From the NCBI RefSeq assembly GCF_900107105.1, contig NZ_FNOT01000018.1:1-64000 (forward strand): 64,000 nucleotides of DNA, written 5' to 3'. The notes under the pieces were generated by a model, which did not search any database, was not told the origin of the DNA, and worked only from the letters and a program-made list of their open reading frames with translations. Below are positions 1-7,987 of this stretch, piece after piece. The position numbers and the translations under genes were made by a program. The number at the start of each line of letters is the position of its first letter. The stretch's first letter is position 1. This DNA comes from Geodermatophilus africanus. GTDB lineage: Bacteria; Actinomycetota; Actinomycetes; Mycobacteriales; Geodermatophilaceae.

Positions 1-188
1 CCTCCGGCCCCCACTCCTCGCACCGCCGCGCAGGGCGTCTCGGGTTCACGCCGCGGCCAGGGGCCGTCCCCCCGCTGAGCTGAGCCCCACCCGGCCGGGC
101 CACCCACGACTTCAAGGAAGTGGTCCCCGGAGGGCCCGATCAGGCAGCACCTCCCCCGGAGTTGCGGCCGCCTCCACGCGGTCCTCCC

Positions 189-1373
189 TCAGTCCTCCTC
201 CTCGGGGTCGGGGAGGCGGGCGCCCGCGGGGACCTCGCTGCCGGCCGCCACCTCGGAGCGTCGGCCGACCAGCGTGACGTCACCGTCCCCACCGACCGTG
301 GCGCGCTCACCGACCACGACGCCGTCGTCGAGCACCGTGCGGGTGACCGTCGCGCCGGCCCGCACGCGCACGCCCGGCAGCAGCACCGAGTCGACGACGG
401 TCGCGCCCTCCTCGATGACCACGCCGGGGGAGAGCACCGAGCCGTGGACGTTCCCGAGCACCCGGGTGCCGCCAGAGATGAGGCTGTTGTCCACCGCCGA
501 GTCCAGGAGCACCCTCGCCGCGCTGTGCCGGCCGCCGCGGGTGTGCACCGCCCAGGCCGGGTCGTCGAGGTCCAGCGGCGGCTCGGCGGACAGGAACTCC
601 TGGTGGGCCCGCCAGTAGGCGTCGACGGTGCCCACGTCGCGCCAGTAGCCCTCGAACGGGTGGGCCCGGGCCAGGCCGTCGCGGGTCTGCGCCGGCAGCA
701 GGTGCGTGCCGAGGTCCTCGAGGCCCTCCTCGCCGTGCTCGGCGGCCAGTGCCTCCAGCCGGTCCAGCATGGCGCCGGGGGAGAAGACGAACACCTCGTT
801 GGTCGCGGTGGTGGTGCGCGGCTCGTCGGGCTTGTAGGCGTAGTCGGTGACCGCCCCGCCCGAGCCGACCTCGACGATGCCGTAGCGCGGGGCGTCGTCC
901 TCGGCGACCTCGGTGGTGACCATGGTGACCTCCGCGCCCGAGCCGAGGTGGCCGTCCACGACCTCGCGGTAGTCGAGCTTGTAGACGGCGTCGGCGCTGA
1001 CCACGACCAGCGCGTCCGGGGCGAAGTCGCGGACCAACGGGGCGTAGCGCCACAGCGAGTTCGCCGTCCCGGAGACCCAGCCGGCGCGGGCGGTGCCCTG
1101 GTACGGCGGCAGCACGAGCAGCCCGCCATCGGTGCGGTCGAGGTCCCACGGCCGGCCGTTGGACAGGTGCAGGGTCAGCGACGCCGGGTGGAACTGCACC
1201 GACACCCACACGTCGGCCAGGTGCGAGTGCTGGCAGTTGCTGAGCGGGAAGTCGATCAGCCGGTACACCCCGGCGAAGGGGACGGCGGGCTTCGCGCGCT
1301 GCTCGGTCAGCAGCTCGAGGCGGCCGCCGGCACCGCCGGCCAGGACGAGGACGAGGACCCGGGGGAGTGCCAT
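189..1373 (-). CDS. glgC: Glucose-1-phosphate adenylyltransferase (ADP-glucose pyrophosphorylase)
   Basis: 394 residues, the usual length for bacterial GlgC. It makes ADP-glucose from ATP and glucose-1-phosphate for glycogen synthesis in the cytoplasm. The N-terminal nucleotidyltransferase fold opens with LAGGAGGRLELLTEQRAKP (about residues 11-29), followed by the RLIDFPLSNC substrate-loop motif. From about residue 290 the chain turns into short hydrophobic repeats (VVIEEGATVVDSVLLPG and similar) typical of the C-terminal left-handed beta-helix. The glycine loop departs from the usual GTRLYPLT form: the Thr is Gly and the Pro is Leu, which may alter activity or regulation. The ATG at 1373 is the first start that keeps the loop intact. 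No glgA or other glycogen gene is nearby; the gene diverges from the chemotaxis run. Confidence 0.88.
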   Translation of the reverse strand: MALPRVLVLVLAGGAGGRLELLTEQRAKPAVPFAGVYRLIDFPLSNCQHSHLADVWVSVQFHPASLTLHLSNGRPWDLDRTDGGLLVLPPYQGTARAGWVSGTANSLWRYAPLVRDFAPDALVVVSADAVYKLDYREVVDGHLGSGAEVTMVTTEVAEDDAPRYGIVEVGSGGAVTDYAYKPDEPRTTTATNEVFVFSPGAMLDRLEALAAEHGEEGLEDLGTHLLPAQTRDGLARAHPFEGYWRDVGTVDAYWRAHQEFLSAEPPLDLDDPAWAVHTRGGRHSAARVLLDSAVDNSLISGGTRVLGNVHGSVLSPGVVIEEGATVVDSVLLPGVRVRAGATVTRTVLDDGVVVGERATVGGDGDVTLVGRRSEVAAGSEVPAGARLPDPEEED

Positions 1374-1750
1374 GGCCCCCGGCTACCCGAGCGGACGGCG
1401 TTCACCCTCGCGAGCCTTCTCTACGGCTCTCTCGTCCAGGCGCTAGAAACGCCCAGACGACAATCGCGACGCTGACCGTCCCACCGCCGGACACCTGTCG
1501 ACGAATTGCGCGGATCGGTCGGCGAGCGCATTCATGATCATCGGAAAAGTGTGGCGCGCGATGTTCCCGATCGGCTCAAGGAGGTCGGGGGAGCGGCCGA
1601 CAACACCCGTGACAGGCACTGCCAGCGGGCGCCGCCGGGGAGCACCCGGCCGGCCGCCTGCTGCACCCCGTTCCCGGCTGCCGGGCGGGTGCCGACCCGC
1701 AACGCCAGCTCGCCCCTGGCCGGCACCCCGCACGGGGAGACGGAGGACCC
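1374..1750. other. Divergent intergenic region glgC / cheB
   Basis: This 377-bp spacer between divergent genes must carry both promoters. No protein-coding pattern is convincing in either direction. The stretch 1500-1570 is noticeably less GC-rich than the surroundings, which fits a promoter zone, but I could not assign -10/-35 boxes or a flagellar-type sigma-28 site. The cheB ribosome site is the GGGGAG run ending about 10 nt before 1751. Confidence 0.4.
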
Positions 1751-2875
1751 ATGGACCCGATCCGGGTGTTGGTCGTCGACGACTCGGTGGTCGTCCGCAA
1801 GATCGTCACCGACGTCCTCTCGGAGGACCCGGCGATCGAGGTGGTCGGCACCGCCGTCAACGGCCGCATCGCCGTCGCCAAGCTCGAGCAGCTCAAGCCC
1901 GACCTGGTCACGATGGACATCGAGATGCCGGAGATGAACGGCATCGAGGCGGTGCGCGCCATCCGTGCCATGCGCAGCCGCGTGCCGATCATCATGTTCA
2001 GCACGCTGAGCGAGCGGGGCGCGTCGGCCACCCTCGACGCCCTCTCCGCCGGCGCCAACGACTACGTCACCAAGCCGGCCAACGTCGGCAGCGTCGCCCA
2101 GTCGATGGAGAGCGTGCGCGAGCAGCTCACCCCGAAGATCAAGGCGCTGACCGGGCGCCCGGTCACCACCGGCCGGGCCCGCGCGTCGGTCCCGCCGCCC
2201 ACCCCCGTCCGCCCGCCGGCCCTGCGCACCGGCGCGGTCAAGCAGCCCGCCGTCCTCGTCATCGGCTCCTCCACCGGCGGCCCCGAGGCCCTGGCGAAGG
2301 TGCTGCCCGTCCTGCCGGCGACGCTGCCGGTCCCGATCCTGCTCGTGCAGCACATGCCGCCGGTGTTCACCCGCCAGTTCGCCCAGCGGCTGGACCGGCT
2401 CTGCCCGCTCACCGTCGTCGAGGCCGTCGACGGCACCCCGCTGGCGCCCGGCACGGTGCATCTGGCCCCCGGCGACCACCACCTGCGGATCCGGAGGAAC
2501 GGCCGCGGCCTGTTCACCGCCCTCGACCAGGCGCCGCCGGAGAACTTCTGCCGTCCCGCCGTCGACCCGCTGTTCCGCTCCGCGGTCGAGACCTTCGACG
2601 GCGCCGTCCTCGGCGTCGTGCTCACGGGCATGGGCTCGGACGGTCGCCTCGGCGCCGGCCGCATCCGCGAGGCCGGGGGTGCGGTCGTCGTCCAGGACCA
2701 GGCGACCTCCGTGGTGTGGGGCATGCCCGGGGCCGTCGCGACGGCGGGCTTCGCCGACGAGGTGCTGCCGCTGGACCGGGTCGCCGAGGCGATCACCCGG
2801 CGCATCACCGGACCGTCGGTCGCCCCGGTCCGGCCGGCTCCCACCGCCCCTGCCCACGCCGGAGGACGACGATGA
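1751..2875 (+). CDS. cheB: Chemotaxis protein-glutamate methylesterase CheB
   Basis: 374 residues. It removes methyl groups from receptor glutamates and also acts as a glutamine deamidase, resetting receptor sensitivity. The N-terminal receiver domain (about 1-125) has the phospho-acceptor Asp56 in TMDIEMPEMNG and the conserved KPA near residue 110. After a proline-rich linker (about 140-165) comes the methylesterase domain with the catalytic triad visible: Ser174 (GSSTGG), His201 (VQHMPP) and Asp297 (GMGSDG). All key residues are present, so it should be active. It is first in a coupled run; its TGA overlaps the cheR ATG (ATGA at 2872-2875). Confidence 0.95.
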   Translation: MDPIRVLVVDDSVVVRKIVTDVLSEDPAIEVVGTAVNGRIAVAKLEQLKPDLVTMDIEMPEMNGIEAVRAIRAMRSRVPIIMFSTLSERGASATLDALSAGANDYVTKPANVGSVAQSMESVREQLTPKIKALTGRPVTTGRARASVPPPTPVRPPALRTGAVKQPAVLVIGSSTGGPEALAKVLPVLPATLPVPILLVQHMPPVFTRQFAQRLDRLCPLTVVEAVDGTPLAPGTVHLAPGDHHLRIRRNGRGLFTALDQAPPENFCRPAVDPLFRSAVETFDGAVLGVVLTGMGSDGRLGAGRIREAGGAVVVQDQATSVVWGMPGAVATAGFADEVLPLDRVAEAITRRITGPSVAPVRPAPTAPAHAGGRR

Positions 2876-3696
2876 CCCTCACCGCGACCAGCTTCGACTG
2901 GGTGCGCCAGCTGGTGCACCGGGAGAGCGCGATCGTGCTCGCCCCGGGCAAGGAGTACCTGGTGGAGGCGCGGCTGCTGCCCATCGCCCGCTCCATGGGC
3001 CTGCCCGACGTCGGCCAGCTGGTCGACTCGGTCCGCACCCGGCCCAGCCCGGAGTCGACCCGCAGGATCGTCGAGGCGCTGACCACGAACGAGACGTCGT
3101 GGTTCCGGGACGGCGACCCGTTCACCGCCCTCACCTCGACGGTGCTGCCCTCCCTGCTGGCGGCCCGCGGCCCGGCCGAGCGGCTGCAGATCTGGTCGGC
3201 GGCCTGCTCCAGCGGGCAGGAGCCGTACACGATCGCGATGCTCCTCGAGGACGCGCTGCCCAACGCCACGAGCCGGGTCGCCATCACCGCGACCGACCTC
3301 TCCCGCGAGATGGTCGAGCGGACGCGGGCCGGGAAGTTCAGCCAGCTCGAGGTCAACCGCGGGCTGCCGGCGGCGATGCTCGTCCGGCACTTCGCCCGGG
3401 CGGGCACCGAGTGGCAGGTCTCCCCGTCGCTGCGGCGCATGGTGACCGCGAGCGAGTGCAACCTGGCCGCCCCGCTGCCGCGGATGGGTCCGTTCGACGT
3501 GGTCTACCTGCGCAACGTCCTCATCTACTTCGACCTGCCGACCAAGCAGGCGATCCTCCGCCGGGTCCGCGCCCTCATGCGGCCCGACGGTTGGCTCTTC
3601 CTCGGCGCTGCTGAGACCACCCTCGGCGTCGACGACTCCTGGGAGCGGGTCGTCATCGGCCGCAGCTCCGCCTACCGCCCGCTGAAGGGGAACTGA
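2872..3696 (+). CDS. cheR: Chemotaxis protein methyltransferase CheR
   Basis: 274 residues, the normal CheR length. It transfers methyl groups from S-adenosylmethionine to receptor glutamates. The N-terminal helical domain covers about residues 1-75. The Rossmann methyltransferase domain carries the SAM motif IWSAACSSGQEPYTIAM (about 105-121), the TATDLS acidic loop, and the late motif VYLRNVLIYFD that marks CheR proteins. The ATG at 2872 sits inside the cheB stop, so translation is coupled. The frame is open far upstream, but only this start gives the family N-terminus. Confidence 0.95.
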   Translation: MTLTATSFDWVRQLVHRESAIVLAPGKEYLVEARLLPIARSMGLPDVGQLVDSVRTRPSPESTRRIVEALTTNETSWFRDGDPFTALTSTVLPSLLAARGPAERLQIWSAACSSGQEPYTIAMLLEDALPNATSRVAITATDLSREMVERTRAGKFSQLEVNRGLPAAMLVRHFARAGTEWQVSPSLRRMVTASECNLAAPLPRMGPFDVVYLRNVLIYFDLPTKQAILRRVRALMRPDGWLFLGAAETTLGVDDSWERVVIGRSSAYRPLKGN

Positions 3697-3697
3697 C

Positions 3698-4081
3698 GTG
3701 CGTGCACTGGTGATCGACGACTCCCGCGCCATGCGGCGGATCGTGAGCGCGGCCCTCGAGGGGTTCGGCTACGAGACCCGCCATGCCGGCCACGGGCAGG
3801 AGGCGCTCGACGTGCTGCAGGAGGGCTACGCGCCCGACCTGTGCACGATCGACTGGAACATGCCGGTCATGGACGGGCTGCAGTTCGTCTCCGCCGTCCG
3901 GTCCAACCCGGCCTGGCGCGCCCTCACGCTGATGATGGTGACCTCGGAGAGCGAGCAGGGCCAGATCGTCCGCGCGCTCGCCGCCGGCGCCCACGAGTAC
4001 GTGATCAAGCCGTTCACCGCCGACGCGCTCCGCGACAAGCTCGCGCTGCTCGGCATGCTCCCCGAGGAGGCCCACCTGTGA
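3698..4081 (+). CDS. cheY: CheY-like response regulator, first copy
   Basis: 127 residues, a single receiver domain. The acidic pocket (IDDS at residues 6-9), phospho-acceptor Asp52 (IDWNMPVMDG), the switch Thr/Ser (MMVTSES) and the conserved Lys of VIKPF are all present. It should be phosphorylated by a CheA kinase, which is not in this window. It begins at a GTG one base after the cheR stop and overlaps the next gene by four bases. Its placement directly before a CheX-type phosphatase gene suggests that phosphatase may act on it; this is inferred from context. Confidence 0.9.
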   Translation: MRALVIDDSRAMRRIVSAALEGFGYETRHAGHGQEALDVLQEGYAPDLCTIDWNMPVMDGLQFVSAVRSNPAWRALTLMMVTSESEQGQIVRALAAGAHEYVIKPFTADALRDKLALLGMLPEEAHL

Positions 4082-4629
4082 CGCTCGCACCGGAGTCGGT
4101 CGCACGCCCCGCCCACCCACGCCAGGTCATCACCGCGCTGATGGACGAGGCGACCGTCGAGGCCATCGCCAACGAGGCGTGGACCGCCCTCGTCGGCGAG
4201 GACGAGCTGCTCGTCCCGGTCCCCGGCGACCTGCCGGCCGACACCGTGTCCGCGTGGGTCGACGTCGTCGGTCCGTGGACCGGCAGCGTCGTCCTCACCA
4301 CCGGCCGGCAGACCGCCGCCGACCTGACCCGGGCGCTGCTGGGGGAGGCAGCGCCCGAGCTGCTCGACCACGAGGACGTCGCCGACGCGATCGGCGAGAT
4401 CGCCAACGTGGTCGGCGGCAACGTGAAGGCCGCCCTCCCCGGCCCGTCCACCCTGGGCCTGCCCGTGGTCGGGGAGGCCCCCGTCGTCCGCAACCCCGAG
4501 GACGTCTGCCGCATCGACGTCCTCTGGCGCGGCCAGCCACTGGCCGTGTCCGTGCAGGGCGCCCTGCCGCCCCTGCCCACCCCCTCCCCCGTGCACGACA
4601 ACCCGCACCCGAACGGAGCGTCCCTGTGA
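4078..4629 (+). CDS. cheX: CheX-type chemotaxis phosphatase
   Basis: 183 residues. CheC/CheX/FliY-family phosphatases dephosphorylate CheY-P using an acidic residue and an Asn in an E-x-x-N helix. Here the helix reads DAIGEIANVVGGNVK, giving Glu107 and Asn110, with a Pro-containing segment downstream as in CheX. One such helix, rather than two, fits CheX more than CheC. The C-terminal 25 residues are proline-rich and probably disordered. The GTG start lies in the stop of the preceding cheY (four-base overlap), and the end overlaps the next receiver gene by four bases. The assignment rests on the motif plus context. Confidence 0.68.
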   Translation: MTLAPESVARPAHPRQVITALMDEATVEAIANEAWTALVGEDELLVPVPGDLPADTVSAWVDVVGPWTGSVVLTTGRQTAADLTRALLGEAAPELLDHEDVADAIGEIANVVGGNVKAALPGPSTLGLPVVGEAPVVRNPEDVCRIDVLWRGQPLAVSVQGALPPLPTPSPVHDNPHPNGASL

Positions 4630-4988
4630 AGATCCTCGTCGCCGACGACAGCCGCGTGATGCGGCAGATCGTCATCCGCACCCTGCGCCAGGCCGGGTAC
4701 GACGACCACGAGATCGTCGAGGCCGAAGACGGCCGCGACGCCTACGACAAGGTCCAGAGCGAGCATCCCGACCTGGTGCTGTCGGACTGGAACATGCCGA
4801 ACATGACCGGCATCGAGTGCCTGCAGGCGCTGCGCTCGTCCGGCTCCGGCGTCCCCTTCGGCTTCGTCACCTCCGAGGGCTCGGCCGAGATGCGGGACAG
4901 GGCCAGCGCCGCCGGCGCGCTGTTCCTCATCGCCAAGCCGTTCAACGAGGAGACCTTCAAGGACGCCCTGGACGGGGTGATCGCATGA
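4626..4988 (+). CDS. cheY: CheY-like response regulator, second copy
   Basis: 120 residues, a single receiver domain: acidic pair in LVADDS, phospho-acceptor Asp54 (SDWNMPNMTG), Thr/Ser switch (FVTSEG) and Lys in IAKPFNEE. It is clearly diverged from the first cheY in the run but keeps every phosphorylation residue. The GTG start overlaps the cheX stop and the end overlaps the next gene, so the four genes from 3698 to 5485 read as one translationally coupled string. Whether the two CheYs serve different motors or one is a phosphate sink cannot be told from sequence. Confidence 0.9.
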   Translation: MKILVADDSRVMRQIVIRTLRQAGYDDHEIVEAEDGRDAYDKVQSEHPDLVLSDWNMPNMTGIECLQALRSSGSGVPFGFVTSEGSAEMRDRASAAGALFLIAKPFNEETFKDALDGVIA

Positions 4989-5485
4989 GCGCGCCGCTGA
5001 CCGTCGTCCTGCCCGACGCCAAGGCCGTCAAGGACATGCTCACCGGCCTGGTGGGCAAGCCCGTCAGCGTGGCTCCGGGCGCCCCCGTCACCCCCACGCC
5101 GCGGTCGCCGGTGTCGGTGGCCGTGTACGTGGACCCGTCGATGAGCGTGAACGCGCTGTGCGTCCTGGACCTCGGCGCGTCGGCCTACACCGGCGCCGCC
5201 CTCGCGCTGCTGCCCCCCGGTGGCGCGCAGGACGCCGTCGAGGAGGACGGCGAGCTGACCTCGATGCTCACCGAGGCGCTGCACGAGGTCGTCAACGTGC
5301 TCTCGGCGCTGTTCAACGTGCCGGGCGCGCCGCACTCGAAGCTCTACAAGCTCTACGCCCCGGGCGACGACCTGCCCGGTGACATCGCCGGCTCGCTGGC
5401 CGACTTCAACCGGCTCGACCTCGCCATCGACGTCCCCGGTTACGGCAAGGGCGGGCTGTCCCTGGTCATCCCCTCCGGGGCCTGA
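4985..5485 (+). CDS. CheX/CheC-like protein, last gene of the chemotaxis run
   Basis: 166 residues, no strong full-length family recognised. The helix EALHEVVNVLSALFN contains Glu101-x-x-Asn104, the same E-x-x-N arrangement used by CheX/CheC phosphatases, and the protein is encoded directly after a CheY, mirroring the earlier cheY-cheX pair. I therefore read it as a diverged CheX-like phosphatase or decoy. The central segment (about 35-95) is hydrophobic beta-type with a proline loop. ATG at 4985 overlaps the stop of the preceding gene. The gene ends before a strong hairpin. Confidence 0.5.
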   Translation: MSAPLTVVLPDAKAVKDMLTGLVGKPVSVAPGAPVTPTPRSPVSVAVYVDPSMSVNALCVLDLGASAYTGAALALLPPGGAQDAVEEDGELTSMLTEALHEVVNVLSALFNVPGAPHSKLYKLYAPGDDLPGDIAGSLADFNRLDLAIDVPGYGKGGLSLVIPSGA

Positions 5486-5547
5486 CGCAGCAGACGCCCC
5501 GGGACGGCGCTGGAGCGACCCTCCCGCCGTCCCGGGCGCACGACCAC

Positions 5548-5580
5548 GACGGCCCCGAGGCACCGCGCCTCGGGGCCGTC
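5548..5580. terminator. Bidirectional hairpin terminator
   Basis: A perfect 14-bp inverted repeat (5548-5561 and 5567-5580) with a 5-base loop lies between the end of the chemotaxis run and the convergent anti-sigma gene. A second, partly overlapping-in-context hairpin with 12-bp arms (around 5500-5535) lies just before it. There is no T-run, as usual in GC-rich actinobacteria. Confidence 0.7.
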
Positions 5581-5581
5581 G

Positions 5582-5611
5582 CCGTCCACGGCCCCCTGCA
5601 GGGGTCCTCCT
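5582..5611 (-). repeat. Gene-end repeat family, short copy
   Basis: Short member of the gene-end repeat found also near 12.66, 40.5, 43.6, 45.4 and 61.5 kb. Read on the minus strand right after the stop of the kinase gene it gives GAAGGAGGACCCCTGCAGGG followed by GGCCGT, the shared end motifs without the middle. Confidence 0.5.
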
Positions 5612-6070
5612 TCAGCTCAGCGCCGGCTCGCGGTCGTCGGTGCTTGTGGGCAGACAGGCCCAGACGTGCTTGCAGCCCTCGTCGACGTACCAGCCGTGCG
5701 CGACCGACAGCCGGGCCACGAGGTAGAGCCCCAGACCGCCCTGGGCGGGATCGCGGTCGACGGCCGGGCTGGGCATCGTGTCGGGGTCCCGGTCGCTGAC
5801 GTCGAGCAGCCAGCCGCCGCTGCCGGCGATCACCGTGGCGACGACGGGGGACAGCCCGTGCCGCAGCGCGTTGGACGCCAGCTCGTCGAAGGCCAGGATC
5901 AGCCGCTCGGCCGCCGTGTCGTCGTCGTCGCGGGGGTACCCGACACCGTCCAGCCGGGCGCGCAGCACCGCGCGGGCCGCGGGGAGCTCGGCGATGGCCT
6001 GCAGGTCCCACCGCCACACCTCGCCCCGGCCGTCCGGTAGTGGGCGCAACGGCCACGCGAGTCGACCCAC
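5612..6070 (-). CDS. RsbW-like ATP-binding regulator (anti-sigma kinase family)
   Basis: 152 residues. HATPase_c fold of the GHKL type: the N box FDELASNALRHG (about residues 65-76) and the G-box segments DVSDRDPDTMP and GGLGLYLVARLS are present. Proteins of this size act as serine kinases or anti-sigma factors in partner-switching modules, usually opposed by SpoIIE-type phosphatases; one is encoded just upstream at 6177-7841 on the same strand. No anti-sigma antagonist (STAS) gene is in the window. Start taken at the first in-frame codon giving the MGRLAWPLRP N-terminus; it could begin slightly later. Confidence 0.75.
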   Translation of the reverse strand: MGRLAWPLRPLPDGRGEVWRWDLQAIAELPAARAVLRARLDGVGYPRDDDDTAAERLILAFDELASNALRHGLSPVVATVIAGSGGWLLDVSDRDPDTMPSPAVDRDPAQGGLGLYLVARLSVAHGWYVDEGCKHVWACLPTSTDDREPALS

Positions 6071-6176
6071 TGCCCTCTCCCGTCCGTCGGTGACCTCGTC
6101 ACGGAGCGGGTTGCCCAGGCGGCTGGGGGCTCAACCGTGCCGCGGCGTTTCCCGCCCGCGGAGTGAGCGCCTCTCG

Positions 6177-7841
6177 TCACCTCGGCGGGTGCACGCAGAT
6201 CGCCACCAGGGCGACGTCGTCCCCGGGGGTCGCGGGCAGCATCCGGGCCAGCAGCTCGTCGGCCAGCTGCTCGAGCGGCCGGCCGGCCAGCGCGGCCAGG
6301 TGCTGCCGCAGCCGGGCCACACCGGTGTCGACGTCGCAGTCGCGCCGCTCCACCAGCCCGTCGGTGTAGAGCAGCACGACCGCACCCCGGCGCAGCGGCA
6401 CGGTGGACTCCCGCCGCACCGCCGTCGGGTCCACCCCGAGCAGCAGGTCGCCCAGCCCGTCGGCGAGCACGGTCACCGTCCCGTCGGGGTCGGCGACCAG
6501 CGGCGGCGGGTGCCCGGCACTGGCCCAGCGAAGCCGGGTGCCGCCGTCCTCGAGCCGGGCGATCGCCGCCGTGGCCAGCGTGCCGGTGTGCATGGCGGCC
6601 ATCGCGGCGTCCAGGCCGCGCAGCACCTCCGCCGGCCCCGCGGCGCTGTAGTGGGCGATGCCGCGGAGCAGCCCGCGCAGCTGGCCCATCTCGGCGGCCG
6701 CGGCGGTGTCGTGCCCCGCGACGTCCCCGATCACCACCACCGGGTCGCCGTCGGCGTGCAGGAAGGCGTCGTACCAGTCGCCGCCGACGCGGGCGGCCTC
6801 CGCCGCGGGCACGTACCGGGTGACCACCTCCGCTCCGGCGATCGTCGGCGGTTCGGTGAGCAGGCTGCGCTGCAGGCCCTCGGCGAGCTTGGCCTGCTGG
6901 CTCTGCCGGTGCACCCGGTCGACGGCCCGGCCGGCCTGCGCGGCGACCTCCCGGGCGGTGGCCAGGTCCTCGTCGTCCAGCGTGCGTCCCGGGTCGAGGT
7001 AGAGGGTGAGGACGCCGACCGCGCGGCCGTCGGCGGTCAGCGGCAGGACGACGGCGGTGTCCGGGCCCAGCGCGGCCAGCAGGTCGCGGGCGGGGCCGTC
7101 GGGCATGACCTCGAGGACGGCGGACACCGGCTCCCGCGCCTCGCTGCCCGCCCGCAGCGCGCAGGCGACGGGGGAGACCGCGGGCAGGGTGTCCAGGCGG
7201 ACCTCGGCGTAGCGGTCGAGCAGCGGGCGGCGGGCCGGGTCGGCGTGCCAGGAGCCGACGTCGCGGGCCCGGCCCTCCCGGTCGACGACGGTGACCACGC
7301 AGCCGTCGGTGAGCGCGGGGACGACCAGCCGGGCCAGGCTGCCCAGCGCCGACTCGCTGTCGAGCGCGCCGGAGAGCTCGCCGGTCACCGCGGCCAGCAG
7401 CGCCGTGCGCGCACCGGCCCGCTCGGCGGCGCGCCGGGCCGCCTCGGCCTCGTCCTGCGCCCTCCGGCGCGCGGTGACGTCGACGAAGGCGAACGCGGCG
7501 CCGTCGGACGCCGGCCAGGCGTGCAGGGCCGACCAGCCGGGGCCGCCGCGGGGGTCGGGCACCTCCAGGGACACCGGCGCCCCCGTCGTCAGGGCCTCGT
7601 GGCAGGCCCGGGTGACCGCGGCCGCCGTGCCGGCGCGCAGCACCTCGGTGACCGGCCTCCCCAGCACGTCGGCGGCGGGGCGCGCGAGCAGCCGCTCGCC
7701 CTCGGCGTTGAGCAGCGCCAATCGCCCGGCCGGATCGAGGCAGCCCAGGGCGGCGGGCATGCCGGCCAGCACGCCGGCGGCCAGCCCGGCGGACCGGTCG
7801 AGCGGCTCGTGCTGCCGCGGCTGCGGCCCCGGGGTCCCCAC
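6177..7841 (-). CDS. PAS-GAF-SpoIIE serine phosphatase
   Basis: 554 residues. A PAS domain (about 20-140; LNAEGERLLARPAADVLG), a GAF domain (about 165-310) and a C-terminal PP2C/SpoIIE phosphatase with metal-binding motifs GGDWYDAF, GDVAGHD, YTDGLVERRD and GDDVALV. Such proteins dephosphorylate STAS-type anti-anti-sigma factors in response to a signal sensed by PAS/GAF. The GTG at 7841 is preceded by GGAGAG at a good distance. It lies 106 bp upstream of the RsbW-like gene and probably shares its transcript. The phosphatase half is close to that of the protein at 20622-23222. Confidence 0.85.
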   Translation of the reverse strand: MGTPGPQPRQHEPLDRSAGLAAGVLAGMPAALGCLDPAGRLALLNAEGERLLARPAADVLGRPVTEVLRAGTAAAVTRACHEALTTGAPVSLEVPDPRGGPGWSALHAWPASDGAAFAFVDVTARRRAQDEAEAARRAAERAGARTALLAAVTGELSGALDSESALGSLARLVVPALTDGCVVTVVDREGRARDVGSWHADPARRPLLDRYAEVRLDTLPAVSPVACALRAGSEAREPVSAVLEVMPDGPARDLLAALGPDTAVVLPLTADGRAVGVLTLYLDPGRTLDDEDLATAREVAAQAGRAVDRVHRQSQQAKLAEGLQRSLLTEPPTIAGAEVVTRYVPAAEAARVGGDWYDAFLHADGDPVVVIGDVAGHDTAAAAEMGQLRGLLRGIAHYSAAGPAEVLRGLDAAMAAMHTGTLATAAIARLEDGGTRLRWASAGHPPPLVADPDGTVTVLADGLGDLLLGVDPTAVRRESTVPLRRGAVVLLYTDGLVERRDCDVDTGVARLRQHLAALAGRPLEQLADELLARMLPATPGDDVALVAICVHPPR

Positions 7842-7987
7842 GACCGGCCCACCTCTCCGTCGGGCTGGCCCCGGCCCCGGCCTCGGAGCCCCCCTCCTGC
7901 CGCCCTGCAGGCCGGGAGGGTGCCCGGATCGTGGCAGCGGGCCGACGCGCTGCCAAGGCGCACCCGCGCGGCGCGCCCCGCGTGTCC

